Virus record (IMG/VR): IMGVR_UViG_3300035201_000188 | Coordinates: 1 to 23,304 of that record | Origin: a virus | Length of the DNA: 23,304 bases | Direction: 5' to 3' (one strand) | Shown here: piece by piece, positions 11,101 through 19,121 of the stretch | Position numbering within the stretch: the stretch's first letter is position 1 | Layout: each line of letters begins with the position of its first letter | The notes under the pieces: model-generated | What the model saw: only the letters and a program-made list of their open reading frames with translations | Told to the model about the DNA's origin: nothing | The model's database searches: none | Translations under genes and position numbers: made by a program

Positions 11101-14100
11101 ACCACTGGCAGTAAAATATAATCCACCTGCAAACATTTTTCTATTTGTAGGATCATACTTTATCGTCGTAATACCAGTATTTCTTGGATTAATACTAACA
11201 ACAACTTCGTCCTTATGACGTAATCTGTGAGATGAAGCACAAGCAACGGTTACTAAATTTTGCTCTATTGATCCTTTTACAATATCATTATACTTTATTG
11301 TTTTAAAACTATGATAAAAACCAGTTCCTACACCACTAAAATAAGCCAATCCTTGATGAGATGTAGTATCTGCAGTTCCAACATATGATCCAGTTGAACC
11401 CAATCCAACCCTAACTGTTGATATACCAATTAAGTCATGACTTACTCTAGTAACATATAAAGATGAATAAGATGTAAGATCTATTTTATCACCAGTAGCA
11501 ACTTGATTTGCGGATGTAATAATCCCAATAGCATCAGCACCTAATGAATTTGTATGATATGTTACTTGATCACCAGTCTCTAATTCATGACCACGTAGAT
11601 AAATTGTTTGTGATGGTACAAAATGTTGTGTTGCTCCTGCTCCAGGATTTGCAAAGAATACGGTAGTACCTGCTCCTGTCAAAGTACCTGCAAGACCTAC
11701 AGGGAAAGCACTTCCCAATCCAACAGATTCTATTGGATTAAAATAGTATTCTCTATTGATTCTAGAAGTATATGAAGTATTAGCTGAAGAAACAAAAGTA
11801 AATTTCCTAGGAACTTCCTTTATAGTTGTTGTTGCAGTGTGAGATAATCCAGTTTGAGCTTTTAAATCTCTTAAAACTCTAACCCTAGAATTATATCGGT
11901 CTATATTTAATACTCTAACATACTCATCACCAAAGAAACCTGTTGTTAAAATACCAGCTAAACGTAGAACATCATTTTCCTTTATAGATGGATATCTTAA
12001 ATCACCTTTAACTGAGAGATACGTAACAATACCAGTAACTCCTTCAGTTGCAATTCCAACTTCTAATTGAAGTACATTGGTGCTAATACCAATGTTATAT
12101 GAACCTTCAAGTTTAGAATTTGTAGTGTTAATCCCAGAAAGTGATAAGAGAGTATTGTTTATAAATCCATGACTAGTTGTAGCGAATCCAACAAAAGCAC
12201 CAGGTCTACCTTCTAATGGATAAAACTCAACATCCTCCATTTTAGAGGCAGTTATAGAAATTGTTCCTATTCCAGAACCAGCAACTCTTGAAACTTTACC
12301 AGCTGCACCAAAAGTATTTGGAATATCCTTTTCAAAAACTAACTTATCACCAACTTTATAATTTGTTCCTCCTGTAAGTATACCAACTGAAGTTACACCA
12401 CCCTTTTCAGCAAACCTAATAACAGAATCAGTTGGGATATAATTATAAGGTTCAATTACATAATTATATCCACTATGATCCTTATCTAAAGAATATGGAT
12501 AAGTGTTTCTGCTCCAATCCGTTTCATTTAAATCTACTGCTTCCTGATTAGATAATCTTTCAAAGTTAAATGGTTCTGGTTTTGCATTATAAGTATCTCC
12601 AATTAAATAAGGAAATGCTGGTCTCTTATAATTAACAAATGGTCCAGTTCCTTCAACCTGTGACTCAAATGTTGCAAAGTATGCATAAGTACCATTTGGA
12701 TATTCTGGTGTTACACAGAATCTTCCATTTTTCTCATCAAGAATACCATCATCAGATGAATATGACCACTCAAAATCTTCTACAAAGAATTCTTCTGGGA
12801 ATACTGTAGTTGGAGGTCTATTTACTAATGCTACTGATCTTTCCTTATATCCAGATTTTAACTGAATAATTGAACCACCAGTTCTTGAAGTATATCCATA
12901 TGGTCCATAAATTGGATAACCATCATATGACCAACCAATAATAGGAGAGTGTTTATCAGTATTCGACTCTTGACCATTTGCAAGAGTTAAATCTTTCTTA
13001 CCATATAGAACATCGCCATCAGATCCAGATGTATAAAGAATCTTTCTTAAACTTCTAGGAGCATATAGATATGAACATTGTAATTCATAATCTTTATTTG
13101 TTGGTACAGAAATAAAGGCATCATCATTAAGTATACTTCTAAAATTCCTTCTAAATTCATTTACTCTCCATTTTTGCACCCTTGGTTTAAAGTATGCACC
13201 CTTTCCAGAAGCTACTACCTTAATTATTGTAGTAGATGAACCATAACCAATTCCACCTTTATTAACTTTTACTGAAAGAACTTTACCAGTATTTGGATCA
13301 AGTTCTGGAACTAAATCTGCTCCTGTTCCGAAACCACTAATAGCTAGAGATGGTGGTGAATTATAATCCGTTCCTCCAAAATTAACACTAACATCTACAA
13401 TATTTCCTGCAGAATTTATTACTGGAGTTATAAAAGCATCATTTCCAGACCATAATTTAACATCCGGATCTCTCTCAAAATTAAGTATTTCTGAAGAACC
13501 ATACCCAACTCCCTTTTCAATTAGATGAATTGAAGTTATTTCACCTCTTACAATTGGTTGTGCTATACATTCAAATGTATCACCTGCAATAGAAGATATT
13601 CCGACTGAACCTACTACATCTACAGTGATAGGTGGATAATTAAAACTATGAGTTCCTAAACCAGTTGATCTAAATTCAGCAAATTGGTTTGTATTATAAT
13701 AAAAATCTTTTACAGTAGTTCCAACTCCAACATTAGCTAATTTAAAAGAGTTTTCATCTAGAACTTTAATATAATAATCTAACGTAGTGGAAAGACCTGA
13801 TATAATAGTATTTTGTCCATCACCAATATCTAAAGAATATCGAACAACTTCTAAATCTTTAAACTGATGATCCTGAATGGTTATAATATCTGATGCCGTA
13901 TTAACACCAACTGGTTGGAAAGTTCTCTTTTTATTCTTATATCCAGATCCAGGATTAGTAAGAGTAATTGAACCTACTACTGCTTTACCGTTTAATGATT
14001 GTAAATCATGATTTCCTTCACCAAAATCAGTAAATCCAGTGGTACCAACACCAGCAATTGCATCAGGTAATGTTGTATATAATTTAATATTTTTATCATC

Positions 14101-16761
14101 TACTGGACCAACATAATATACTGCTCCTGTACTAAGACCTGTTAAAGACTTCTTCCCATGAGTTTCGTATCTAACTCTTTCACCTGCTCTAAATTTATGA
14201 TAAGTACTAAATCCAATAATAGACGTGTCAAGACCTACTCGAATTGCTGCATCTAATCCTGTTGCATCAAAGGTAACTATATGCTCCTTAGTAACTAATT
14301 TGGCAATTGCAGTTGCCCCTTCTCCTCCACCACCACTAATATTAACAATAGGAGTTTCAATATAATCATATCCAGGATTTAGGACTTTAATTTCTTTAAA
14401 ATTACCCTCAACAGCAACAACTCCCGTCGCTCCTGTGCCCACAGCGTCGATAATACTCAGAACGGGTGGATTTATCACATCATAGTTTTCACCGCCCTTG
14501 GTGACCTCTACAGAGTCCAATTGACCCGCATATACAGCGTCTCTGGACTTATAATTTAAAATTTCTACACCATTGATGAGAATCCCAGTATTTCCAATTG
14601 GTGTCTCATGAACCTTTCCATCATAGACTGGTTTACCTATTTTTCTTAATAGTTTTTGGGGTTGTATTTTCCTATCTTTAAAATAATATTTCTCTACAGT
14701 ATTATTTTCAATAGTAACATAATCAATACTTGTTTCAACTTCAGCAAAAATACCAGCACTGATGTTTGATCTACTCTTTGCAAATTTTACCTTATTATCA
14801 TCAATCCTGTATACAAAGTAAAGACCTTCTGAAAAGAGTTGACTCTTAACCCACTCTTGACGTATAACATTCCCTTCAGAGTCTATTGTATCAACACCAT
14901 CTTTATCTGGAGTATAATAAACAGCATCTCCAGTATAGAAATTATGGTCAACACCAGTTGTTAAAACAATTTCTGTTTCTCCTTCAATATAAGTTCCTGA
15001 AATAACTACCTTAGAATCTTTGGTATTTAATTTTAATCTACCAGTAGCTGGTAAGGAGTTTGAAGCAACTAAAACAGAATCAGAACCTACATAAATGTTT
15101 TGAATATTTGCAATAAGATTGTTTAAATTGATGTGTATATCTGAGTCTACTCTTGAAAATTCTCTACGAACATTAACAATCGTTTCGTGGATGCTTTCAC
15201 CAGTTTCACTTGGGGCTGGCAGACCTTCACCTCGAATTATGCAATTATATTCATCATAAACATCTCTTACTTCAAATTTATTATCTAAAAGAACATTATT
15301 TTTATCATACATTCTTACATTATCACCAATCCTAAGAATATTAGGATCTTTAGTGATTAATCTATAAGTAGAGTTTACTTCGTCAATTAAGAATAAGAAT
15401 TTTATATCATAATTCTGTATTGTGTTAAAAAGCCAATTATTTTCAGCGAATGAAGTACCAATTAAACCTAATGATTTAGTTTTTATTTTTGCACCTTTAG
15501 TGTAATAACGAGTATTGGGTGGAACTGTTAAATTGTTTAATACAGATCTAATTTTTACTCTTATTCCATCTGTAGTCCCTGCACCAGTATCAGAAGAATA
15601 AGCATAGGTATTTTGGTCTATAACTGCCTGATCTTTAATCGTTGCTCCAACTGAAGTTGTATTAATACCCAAAAACTGGTTAAGAGTCTTATGAGAATAC
15701 GTCGCTATTCCACTAGATCCATTTCCATAGTTAAGAGCAAGAGTACCTGAATTTGGAAATCCTAATGTTGAGTCAACATCAATATAAGTTTGTGCAACTC
15801 CTACATCACCAATTACAAGTGATTTAGCATGACTAGCAAAATTACCATTCATTAGTTCCATAGAACCATCACCTAGGTTCCATGAACTATCAAGACTAAC
15901 TTTCCAAAAAATGTTAGTACTAAGACCAATATTAATGCTTTCTACATGTGCAACTGGAGCAGATGCGGGGTCAATATTCTCAAAGTGATCCTGAAAAAGT
16001 GTTTTATTTACTAATTCTAAGGGATTTCCCATTATTGATTCTACAATAATGTCCCATGTCTTCCTAAAACCAGCATTAGACGGAGAAATCACATGATCCA
16101 TCGGTCTATGGAGGTCAGCATTCTCATTAAAGAGTGCTTTAAAGAGAATTTTAAAGGATTCGTCTGTTCCTCTTGAAGAATAAAAATCCTTTGACCTTGT
16201 AATAAAGGTTCCTTTATCTAAATCATCATGAAGATCCTTTTGAATTCCATATAATAACTGATTCTTAATCTTTCTTAAAAATTCTTCTAAAAATAAAGCA
16301 CTTAAATTCTCTACTATAGTGTCTTCTTCATGCGCTTCAGCTTCAGAAGTTGAAAAAATCAAATCTTCTGGGTTCTCTGGATTCGTGTAAGAAGTAATTC
16401 CACTAAAACCCCGAACACAATCAACAAAACTTATATCAGTCTTACTTCCATATGAAATAATCTCATTATTAATCTTTAATAATCCATTATTATCTGGAAA
16501 TCCAAACGTAGCAGGGACATTAAGGGTAGTATCGTAATCTTCAGCTCTTGTGGTGAGTGTTGTTTCCTTAGTAATATTTCCACATTCACTTAATTTTATA
16601 TACTTATCAATATTACTAATTAAATCAATTGGACCACCTTGATACTCTTGTCCTTTATAATAGGCACTCAAAAATTCACCGACTAGCGGAAATTCACTTT
16701 GGACATAAGAAGGTAATTGTTGTTTTACAATCTTATTAAACTGGACCTTTTTTTGTGCCAT
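2122..16761 (-). CDS. Giant modular baseplate/tail structural protein with YHYH domain, 4879 aa
   Basis: By far the largest gene here. Residues 1-270 are mostly helical and non-repetitive (HRPMDHV, NAGFRKTWDIIVES), a plausible baseplate-anchoring head. Beta-rich repeat territory follows. About 15 motifs of the form xxxGxGYxxxP lie near residues 755-1175, 1464, 2150-2225, 3450-3500, 4272 and 4590-4635. About 1230-1400 is a YHYH-type domain (HSPIIGWSYDGYPIYGPYGY, then CVTPEYPNGTYAYFATFE). About 2490-2525 carries YYQNFSYSIKS and AGFRKWSDF, similar to a segment of other T4-like structural proteins. About 2540-3010 is a unique acidic domain. About 3720-4165 holds four copies of a module with FTC and H-YPR-DP motifs. 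It starts 3 nt after gp6. T4 encodes gp7, gp8 and gp10 after gp6; that this protein replaces one or more of them is inference. Confidence 0.9.
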   Translation of the reverse strand: MAQKKVQFNKIVKQQLPSYVQSEFPLVGEFLSAYYKGQEYQGGPIDLISNIDKYIKLSECGNITKETTLTTRAEDYDTTLNVPATFGFPDNNGLLKINNEIISYGSKTDISFVDCVRGFSGITSYTNPENPEDLIFSTSEAEAHEEDTIVENLSALFLEEFLRKIKNQLLYGIQKDLHDDLDKGTFITRSKDFYSSRGTDESFKILFKALFNENADLHRPMDHVISPSNAGFRKTWDIIVESIMGNPLELVNKTLFQDHFENIDPASAPVAHVESINIGLSTNIFWKVSLDSSWNLGDGSMELMNGNFASHAKSLVIGDVGVAQTYIDVDSTLGFPNSGTLALNYGNGSSGIATYSHKTLNQFLGINTTSVGATIKDQAVIDQNTYAYSSDTGAGTTDGIRVKIRSVLNNLTVPPNTRYYTKGAKIKTKSLGLIGTSFAENNWLFNTIQNYDIKFLFLIDEVNSTYRLITKDPNILRIGDNVRMYDKNNVLLDNKFEVRDVYDEYNCIIRGEGLPAPSETGESIHETIVNVRREFSRVDSDIHINLNNLIANIQNIYVGSDSVLVASNSLPATGRLKLNTKDSKVVISGTYIEGETEIVLTTGVDHNFYTGDAVYYTPDKDGVDTIDSEGNVIRQEWVKSQLFSEGLYFVYRIDDNKVKFAKSRSNISAGIFAEVETSIDYVTIENNTVEKYYFKDRKIQPQKLLRKIGKPVYDGKVHETPIGNTGILINGVEILNYKSRDAVYAGQLDSVEVTKGGENYDVINPPVLSIIDAVGTGATGVVAVEGNFKEIKVLNPGYDYIETPIVNISGGGGEGATAIAKLVTKEHIVTFDATGLDAAIRVGLDTSIIGFSTYHKFRAGERVRYETHGKKSLTGLSTGAVYYVGPVDDKNIKLYTTLPDAIAGVGTTGFTDFGEGNHDLQSLNGKAVVGSITLTNPGSGYKNKKRTFQPVGVNTASDIITIQDHQFKDLEVVRYSLDIGDGQNTIISGLSTTLDYYIKVLDENSFKLANVGVGTTVKDFYYNTNQFAEFRSTGLGTHSFNYPPITVDVVGSVGISSIAGDTFECIAQPIVRGEITSIHLIEKGVGYGSSEILNFERDPDVKLWSGNDAFITPVINSAGNIVDVSVNFGGTDYNSPPSLAISGFGTGADLVPELDPNTGKVLSVKVNKGGIGYGSSTTIIKVVASGKGAYFKPRVQKWRVNEFRRNFRSILNDDAFISVPTNKDYELQCSYLYAPRSLRKILYTSGSDGDVLYGKKDLTLANGQESNTDKHSPIIGWSYDGYPIYGPYGYTSRTGGSIIQLKSGYKERSVALVNRPPTTVFPEEFFVEDFEWSYSSDDGILDEKNGRFCVTPEYPNGTYAYFATFESQVEGTGPFVNYKRPAFPYLIGDTYNAKPEPFNFERLSNQEAVDLNETDWSRNTYPYSLDKDHSGYNYVIEPYNYIPTDSVIRFAEKGGVTSVGILTGGTNYKVGDKLVFEKDIPNTFGAAGKVSRVAGSGIGTISITASKMEDVEFYPLEGRPGAFVGFATTSHGFINNTLLSLSGINTTNSKLEGSYNIGISTNVLQLEVGIATEGVTGIVTYLSVKGDLRYPSIKENDVLRLAGILTTGFFGDEYVRVLNIDRYNSRVRVLRDLKAQTGLSHTATTTIKEVPRKFTFVSSANTSYTSRINREYYFNPIESVGLGSAFPVGLAGTLTGAGTTVFFANPGAGATQHFVPSQTIYLRGHELETGDQVTYHTNSLGADAIGIITSANQVATGDKIDLTSYSSLYVTRVSHDLIGISTVRVGLGSTGSYVGTADTTSHQGLAYFSGVGTGFYHSFKTIKYNDIVKGSIEQNLVTVACASSHRLRHKDEVVVSINPRNTGITTIKYDPTNRKMFAGGLYFTASGITTSASITGNPNSISIPNHNLVTGQKIIHKSDTPSGGLIDKREYFVYVIDRDRIKLTADKYETQKGIPTFVGITTANVGTLCLVNPPLTYYDDTTITFDLSDSSLSYRQSSTDYPAFELEFYLDSQYTQRYQTNGVGKEFDIIQTGDIGVSTDAKVTLKINQYTPSLFYYRLNPVDLPENPKINKEIVTDADVASNNEIITKKSAYAGRFNILQQSSNTFIYDIPKYPEVTSYSGSASTVEYDTDSTTAVGRITDVKITSSGNGYLELPGITTVTSDLGTGVILESSSDNIGRVKKTSIENVGFDYPTDKTLRPRAIFPQVLTLEQLTGFNAIGITSVGRGYNTPPSLVVLDGKTKKIVTDIDLEYNAAQKKVNILKNSNSMYNTTPTILPIGNPNGVRFKDISYDSNTQIATATVRTPCSRVEDFWFEVGMNIMVENASVGVASTGNGYNSSQYDYDLFTISGVSTNLGAYPTISWSMADHLIKADNQLPGQFDSVNSSVIITPQRFFPRFAPTLKDNLFNVGETVSDGLASGVISRWDEENSELTVESNREFTLGKILETQETGAKATIIGKLGFEAKYDLDYYAIVDNGWEYTTGFLNDELQRIHDNDYYQNFSYSIKSRVTYEDWKDVVSALNHTAGFRKWSDFQMESSSDDQDALHPIPVGDTTVVVDMLGEESLHCVEIFDLATENYFIADRPFSDEVTIKNRILTDYAESIGNRVLNVDDISQYFDDNARTTRYSDILRQSVKDGRSQKIVALIRDRLYGGERQIMMINALHDIDRGFSMINQYGDVSTVSDLGGFDYTFEGGESVLRFYPTKYEVNNYNVRTFSYNIDRNVLGIETSVPSIGSTTLGISTDFTGSLISIASTNVSIAGGAADEIYRFVGVGTNISGTRSAKILVTAETDTGRVEYDEVSLICDGTEVSWMEYGQLTIHSYQDPYSSTGNIGTFYSYMNGQDIVLKYTPEAGFTTTRINAIAVAFSTEGYKNTSESSYDFTYGTMQTQSTFMEASADPDEVGIGSYSDDYDAAYCIIQATDPATNSHCLSELLIVDDYAADAANQVYLNEYGEVHVGTAFTDLGTLSGRRASEDRTEITYRPASGRDIDVKIFMNVLRVDENTNIPGGREVGGEILKEFNNATIESNGATYEGTENTVRKAFNLSYKTEDIFRRNFDGSSPVTINVADNTIELSNHFFVSGEEVKYSVSSGFTTDAIGIANTTFAGIGATTFTPSSVFVIKKSENKIQLARSAEDALASIPVPLDISSVGIGTSHSLTGVNPNQKVLFAIDNMIQSPIAGTSVTTTLADSAALAQDVIKFTGISSFAGADYIQVGSGNTIECMKILSVGIGSTNQIKVRRGWLGTPEAGFTTGTTVQKIRGHYNVVENNVHFIEPPHGQQPMGSTTNPPDERDWVGITTASSFQGRVFMRGGIPNGTEETYTKNYLYDDISQKFTGYTKEFPLTVDNANVTGIATNNAIIIINGVFQGPGLVNNYTMSEAGSASTITFTGTASSVGFDPNNANIPVGGVIVSVSSTDGFGYQPLVSAGGTVTVSSAGTVSAISIGNTGSGYRVGLQTVNVAIQTSSNLEEQSYLDRSSFIGMGTAQIVDGHITGIAITNSGILYTPRDIVNVGYNSVTGIATITTFKPHEMVVGDEVKISGLAMTCNYAGSMSISTASFHAASGIMTVSVGLNTVGVTTFSYDNAVGVGTVTLASAHNIAHKTGVGRSFTLAGLNVGLARSGTDYGSTTWPNSDTATGDTFTIVSIPSPTAIKFTAGISTLTHTYSSGGHIGYGHKMKVGDTAILTGLGFTGHSGLTTDYYPHGKDQAYDTSVEITSDGTAYTVTNASYNPTTGVLTLTVPAHGFSNGDKIRLVDKSLTFTCAKNDHKTQHEYPRATDPVSGEWLTISNKTTNTFRVNVLTNAPSSNTSTHTFVSAKASGLIHQSATITVNVGSAGENDQYTHTFVSAATSAIVSGGNYTHNFAYAQKGGVKSGGNYLHTFVSAVDGGVTAAGVGTTTPTSATYNGETGELTLTIVGHGLNTGNFVGIATSAITFSCEMDQHNTDHAYPRANDPIANNDAIPITRFTTDTFTVNVGINTARTHDVTNAVYTPSTGVLVLTLAEAHKLITGQSVRIVDESMSFTCDMDGNASYHSYPRSTDPISANKVSIAATTATTITLNVGITTIVYYDVAVGSGSSATSYNAATGDLVLNVGMGHSLRTGRNIKIATDSLTFNCTKDGNATNHTYPRVPTDNYRGMEVVGIGTTVTELSISAGIATLAKYYQGGGVIQEALLVPRGTDAAASGATIITIIDTKSFTVNSGKSEYQHLYARSGSIERLMNVVIDDPLSYTDIPLAYSSDSPGTGGAQATIDVNVSMGSTVIDFEVKNTGYGYNVGHILTLPLTGTTGIPTTSSANFNEFQLTVEEADYDVFTGWSVGQLQVLDNFSDLFDGVRRKFPIKLNGLPYSIVAKRGSLITVQDTILVFINDILQVPGQGYEFDGGSSITFSEAPKGPTANGEYNGDTMKFLFYKGTGGGDVVDVSVIETIKRGDEIQLNYDSRVNDKDNYFLQQDTRTVAEVTATDAVDTMPFFGPGLIDDTKIQRPLTWCRQLEDKYVDGKIVSKDRELYQANIFPYAYLTQPVGVGTTIIYVDNLRPFFDPYNENDVSVTFQKDIALVSQDDKVSAAATAFIGTGSTVISVAISTGGRGYLSAPQVNIQNPVGLGTTARAEATASITAGVVTSITITTPGAGYTQTSAPLVLISPPTYTREDNSPESWVGDSGRIVGFGTTTTTSGPELIFDLYIPEDSYLRDATITGTAVTQCGLNPQDYFVIYNSNVGVADTGAGIGATPFTSKSIDDRVIGVSTEFVDSVFQVNTRDIIERQVIGIGTTSVTRIHTTILTGIGTENWDSGGITFDSDTLKLDNEASGNVYAGTISTSTNGQAYFGEYSWGKITCSSRQRANSYVYYGENGFAGLSTGDMIMRNPKLRTVGYST
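4265..5600 (-). repeat. Four-copy protein repeat (FTC...HxYPRxxDP module) in giant gene
   Basis: Coding repeat spanning residues of about 3720-4165 of the giant protein. Each unit of about 75-80 residues reads: YN-x-x-TG-x-L-x-LT, then a H-x-L-x-TG turn, then S-(L/I/M)-(T/S)-F-(T/S/N)-C, a D/H/N-rich loop, H-x-YPR-x-x-DP, and a final T-x-T-(F/I)-x-(V/L)-NV strand. The four histidine-YPR motifs are HEYPRATDP, HAYPRANDP, HSYPRSTDP and HTYPRVPTD. Between units 1 and 2 lies a separate insertion of short HTFVSA-type repeats (about 5100-5320). More diverged relatives seem to lie upstream in the protein (about residues 3500-3720). Boundaries are estimates by eye. Confidence 0.75.
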
Positions 16762-16764
16762 GTT

Positions 16765-18699
16765 TTATCTTACAATGCTTCTAGCGTTATAACTTGGAGT
16801 AACCCTATAGGTAGTCCCTGATGGATCTGAACCAGAACTAATTTCATCAATAACCATGTCAACATTACTTCTGTCTAGTTGTAAATACAAATCCTGCAAC
16901 CCAATAACATCATTTGATTCTGGAATTGCTGATATTTCCATGATTTGTACGTTATCTTTTATTTTACCAGACACTATATTTATTGGGTTTAGTGTAATGC
17001 GTCCTTTCTCATAGTCAATTGCACCTACATTTCGCCTTACAGGTACTGAAGGTGTATTCCTGTCTCCAGGTAATGTAAATAATCCAATTTTACCCCTTTT
17101 CTTATCTGAATCTGGAATATCATATAAGTAGACTTCATCAGATATATCTAATACTCTAAAAGCACTAGATCTGATATTATAACCTTCCATTGAAGAAATA
17201 TGGAACTGATTACCAAAATCAATCGCATATTCTGCAAATTGGTTAGTAGCAAGTCTCAAATCTCTTCTTATTTGAATAGTAGTAATATTAGAAGTTACTG
17301 CTTCATGGCTTTGGTCAATAATCTTCAAAAATTTACTATATTTGAATCTAGCACCATATTTGTTCAATTCTGCGGAATCTGCATACCCATCAATATTAGA
17401 TTTTACAAGAGTAGAGACTCTTGCGACATTTTTTGCTAAATTTACGTTATAATAGACATTACTGTTAGTTTCAATGAACAAATACTTCAAATCAAGGATT
17501 TGGGGGACAATTCCTGCTACAGAGTACTTTTTAAGAGCTCTTTTGATATTTTCTTTAACTGCATTTGATACAAAGTCGCCAGTTCTTGGTTTTATGCTAA
17601 TAAAGACCTTTCCATACTGTGGAGGAACTAATTCTTCACCTCCATAAACAGAAATTGACTCTGTATCGGGATAAATCTTGTTTGGAATCAAAATTTCATA
17701 GTCATTTGCCGTCAATGCTCTATTTTGAGTCGCATATACCTGTGGAGCATACTTTTTAACGGAATTTGTGCTTTCAATCACCTGTCCTCCGGATGAGGGG
17801 TTATTTGAAGTGATTAAAGAGACGCCACTAGTGATATTTACTGTAGATTCGTTACGAATATAGAATACTTTTCCACTAAAACTGAAATTTGATATTCCAT
17901 TAGCAGATTCACCTGTAGTTTTAACGTAAGTAGCTTCAACAACGTTTCCATCTTGTAAAGCCTTACCAAAAATCCCATCTCCGAAGATTAATTCATAATG
18001 TTCATCTTCAACTTCATGAACAAAGTATATTGGAGACGTTCCTGTGATTGTTGACCCAGTATTTTGTTCAAAAAGGTTATCTTGTCTAGTATAAGTTAAA
18101 GATACAGAAGAATTTGGACTTGGCCTTACAGCAACCCTAAGTGTATCTAAATCTATCCCTGCATTTGATAAAATAAACTTATCAAATGGATTTCTTGAAG
18201 AATATTCGAAAGATTGCTCAATAACTGTCCCTTCAAATATCTCTAAATCATCAAAAGTTGCAATTCCATCAACAACAGTAGCAGATTTGTCCTCAGTAAT
18301 CCCAAAAACGAAGGATTGTCCACCAAATTGCTTAGTTGTACCTGCAACAGGACCTTTTTTAAGGGTTACAGTGGGTGGAGTTGGGTTTACTGTTGAAATA
18401 TCGACAAAAAAGTTAATATTTGTTCTAGATGATTTTTTAGATCTTGGTAAATATCCAATATTTCTTGCAAGTGCGACAACATTCTCTCTTAATGTAGCAC
18501 TATCGATAAAAACTTCATTTGATACCATGTTGGCATTATATGAAGTAAGGTATGTGTTATATGCTAAGACATCTAATATGGTTGATAGGTTGGATCCTTC
18601 AAAATCATAGTCTGTAAAATCCGAACTAGATTTTAAGTAATCTTTGAGGGTAGTTTTAACCTGGTCGAAATCTAGACCAGTAAAGTTTAAAAGTGGCAT
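16765..18699 (-). CDS. 6: Baseplate wedge protein gp6
   Basis: Homologue of T4 gp6, the wedge subunit that joins the baseplate arms into a ring and contacts gp7, gp25 and gp53. The 644-aa length is close to T4 gp6 (660 aa). The N-terminus (MPLLNFTGLDFDQVKTTLKD, then YDFEGSNLSTILDVLAYNTY) and the region near residues 60-90 (NEVFIDSATLRENVVALARN) are characteristic of the cyanophage gp6 family and of the wider baseplate J-like group. A middle part with VTLKKG and a GDGIFGKAL loop also fits. The ATG directly follows the gp25 stop (TAA-ATG), suggesting translational coupling, and the gene ends 3 nt before the giant gene. No truncation or frameshift is visible. The upstream gp25 and a late promoter support a late virion role. 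Confidence 0.93.
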   Translation of the reverse strand: MPLLNFTGLDFDQVKTTLKDYLKSSSDFTDYDFEGSNLSTILDVLAYNTYLTSYNANMVSNEVFIDSATLRENVVALARNIGYLPRSKKSSRTNINFFVDISTVNPTPPTVTLKKGPVAGTTKQFGGQSFVFGITEDKSATVVDGIATFDDLEIFEGTVIEQSFEYSSRNPFDKFILSNAGIDLDTLRVAVRPSPNSSVSLTYTRQDNLFEQNTGSTITGTSPIYFVHEVEDEHYELIFGDGIFGKALQDGNVVEATYVKTTGESANGISNFSFSGKVFYIRNESTVNITSGVSLITSNNPSSGGQVIESTNSVKKYAPQVYATQNRALTANDYEILIPNKIYPDTESISVYGGEELVPPQYGKVFISIKPRTGDFVSNAVKENIKRALKKYSVAGIVPQILDLKYLFIETNSNVYYNVNLAKNVARVSTLVKSNIDGYADSAELNKYGARFKYSKFLKIIDQSHEAVTSNITTIQIRRDLRLATNQFAEYAIDFGNQFHISSMEGYNIRSSAFRVLDISDEVYLYDIPDSDKKRGKIGLFTLPGDRNTPSVPVRRNVGAIDYEKGRITLNPINIVSGKIKDNVQIMEISAIPESNDVIGLQDLYLQLDRSNVDMVIDEISSGSDPSGTTYRVTPSYNARSIVR

Positions 18700-19101
18700 T
18701 TATCTAGACGGTAATAACACAAATTCTAATTGTTGGGCATCAACATCAGCACCAATTATCTCAAAAGTAATTACAACATTAAATTCATTATTATCATAAT
18801 TTGGTATTGACTCTACATCCAATAAGTTGACCCTTGGTTCATAAGTATTAATAGAATATTCAATCTCTTCACGTATTGTAACTGCAGATATTTCATCAAT
18901 ATTCTCAAATAAGGATTGAGATATATTAGAACCAAAATCCGGATTGAAAATTTTCTCTCCAGGTACTGTAAATACAATATTTCTTATGGAACGAGCAATA
19001 GCAGACTCATTTTTTAAGCCAATAAGGTCATCATTAAGAGGATTACTCCTAAAGGACATACTAACGTCTTTATATTGTTGTTTTACACGCTCTAGAGGCA
19101 T
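18700..19101 (-). CDS. 25: Baseplate wedge protein gp25
   Basis: Homologue of T4 gp25, the small sheath-nucleating wedge protein; 133 aa against 132 in T4. The gp25/GPW domain covers about residues 25-118. Visible family features are NESAIARSIRNIVFTVPGEK near 30-50, then FNPDFGSNISQSLFENID and an acidic C-terminal half with NNEFNVVITFEI. In contractile injection systems this fold carries an EPR-type core motif; here YEPRVNLLDVE (about 91-101) supplies it. It is the first canonical gene of the structural operon, has a late promoter 20 nt upstream, and abuts gp6. The start is fixed by this promoter spacing and by length; the ribosome-binding site is weak. Confidence 0.94.
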   Translation of the reverse strand: MPLERVKQQYKDVSMSFRSNPLNDDLIGLKNESAIARSIRNIVFTVPGEKIFNPDFGSNISQSLFENIDEISAVTIREEIEYSINTYEPRVNLLDVESIPNYDNNEFNVVITFEIIGADVDAQQLEFVLLPSR

Positions 19102-19121
19102 AAAAAATACTAATTCTAACT

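Noticed and set aside
17865-17873. TTTTCCACT inside gp6 as another DnaA-like box
   Set aside because: Single one-mismatch copy in coding sequence, which is expected by chance in a region of this size.
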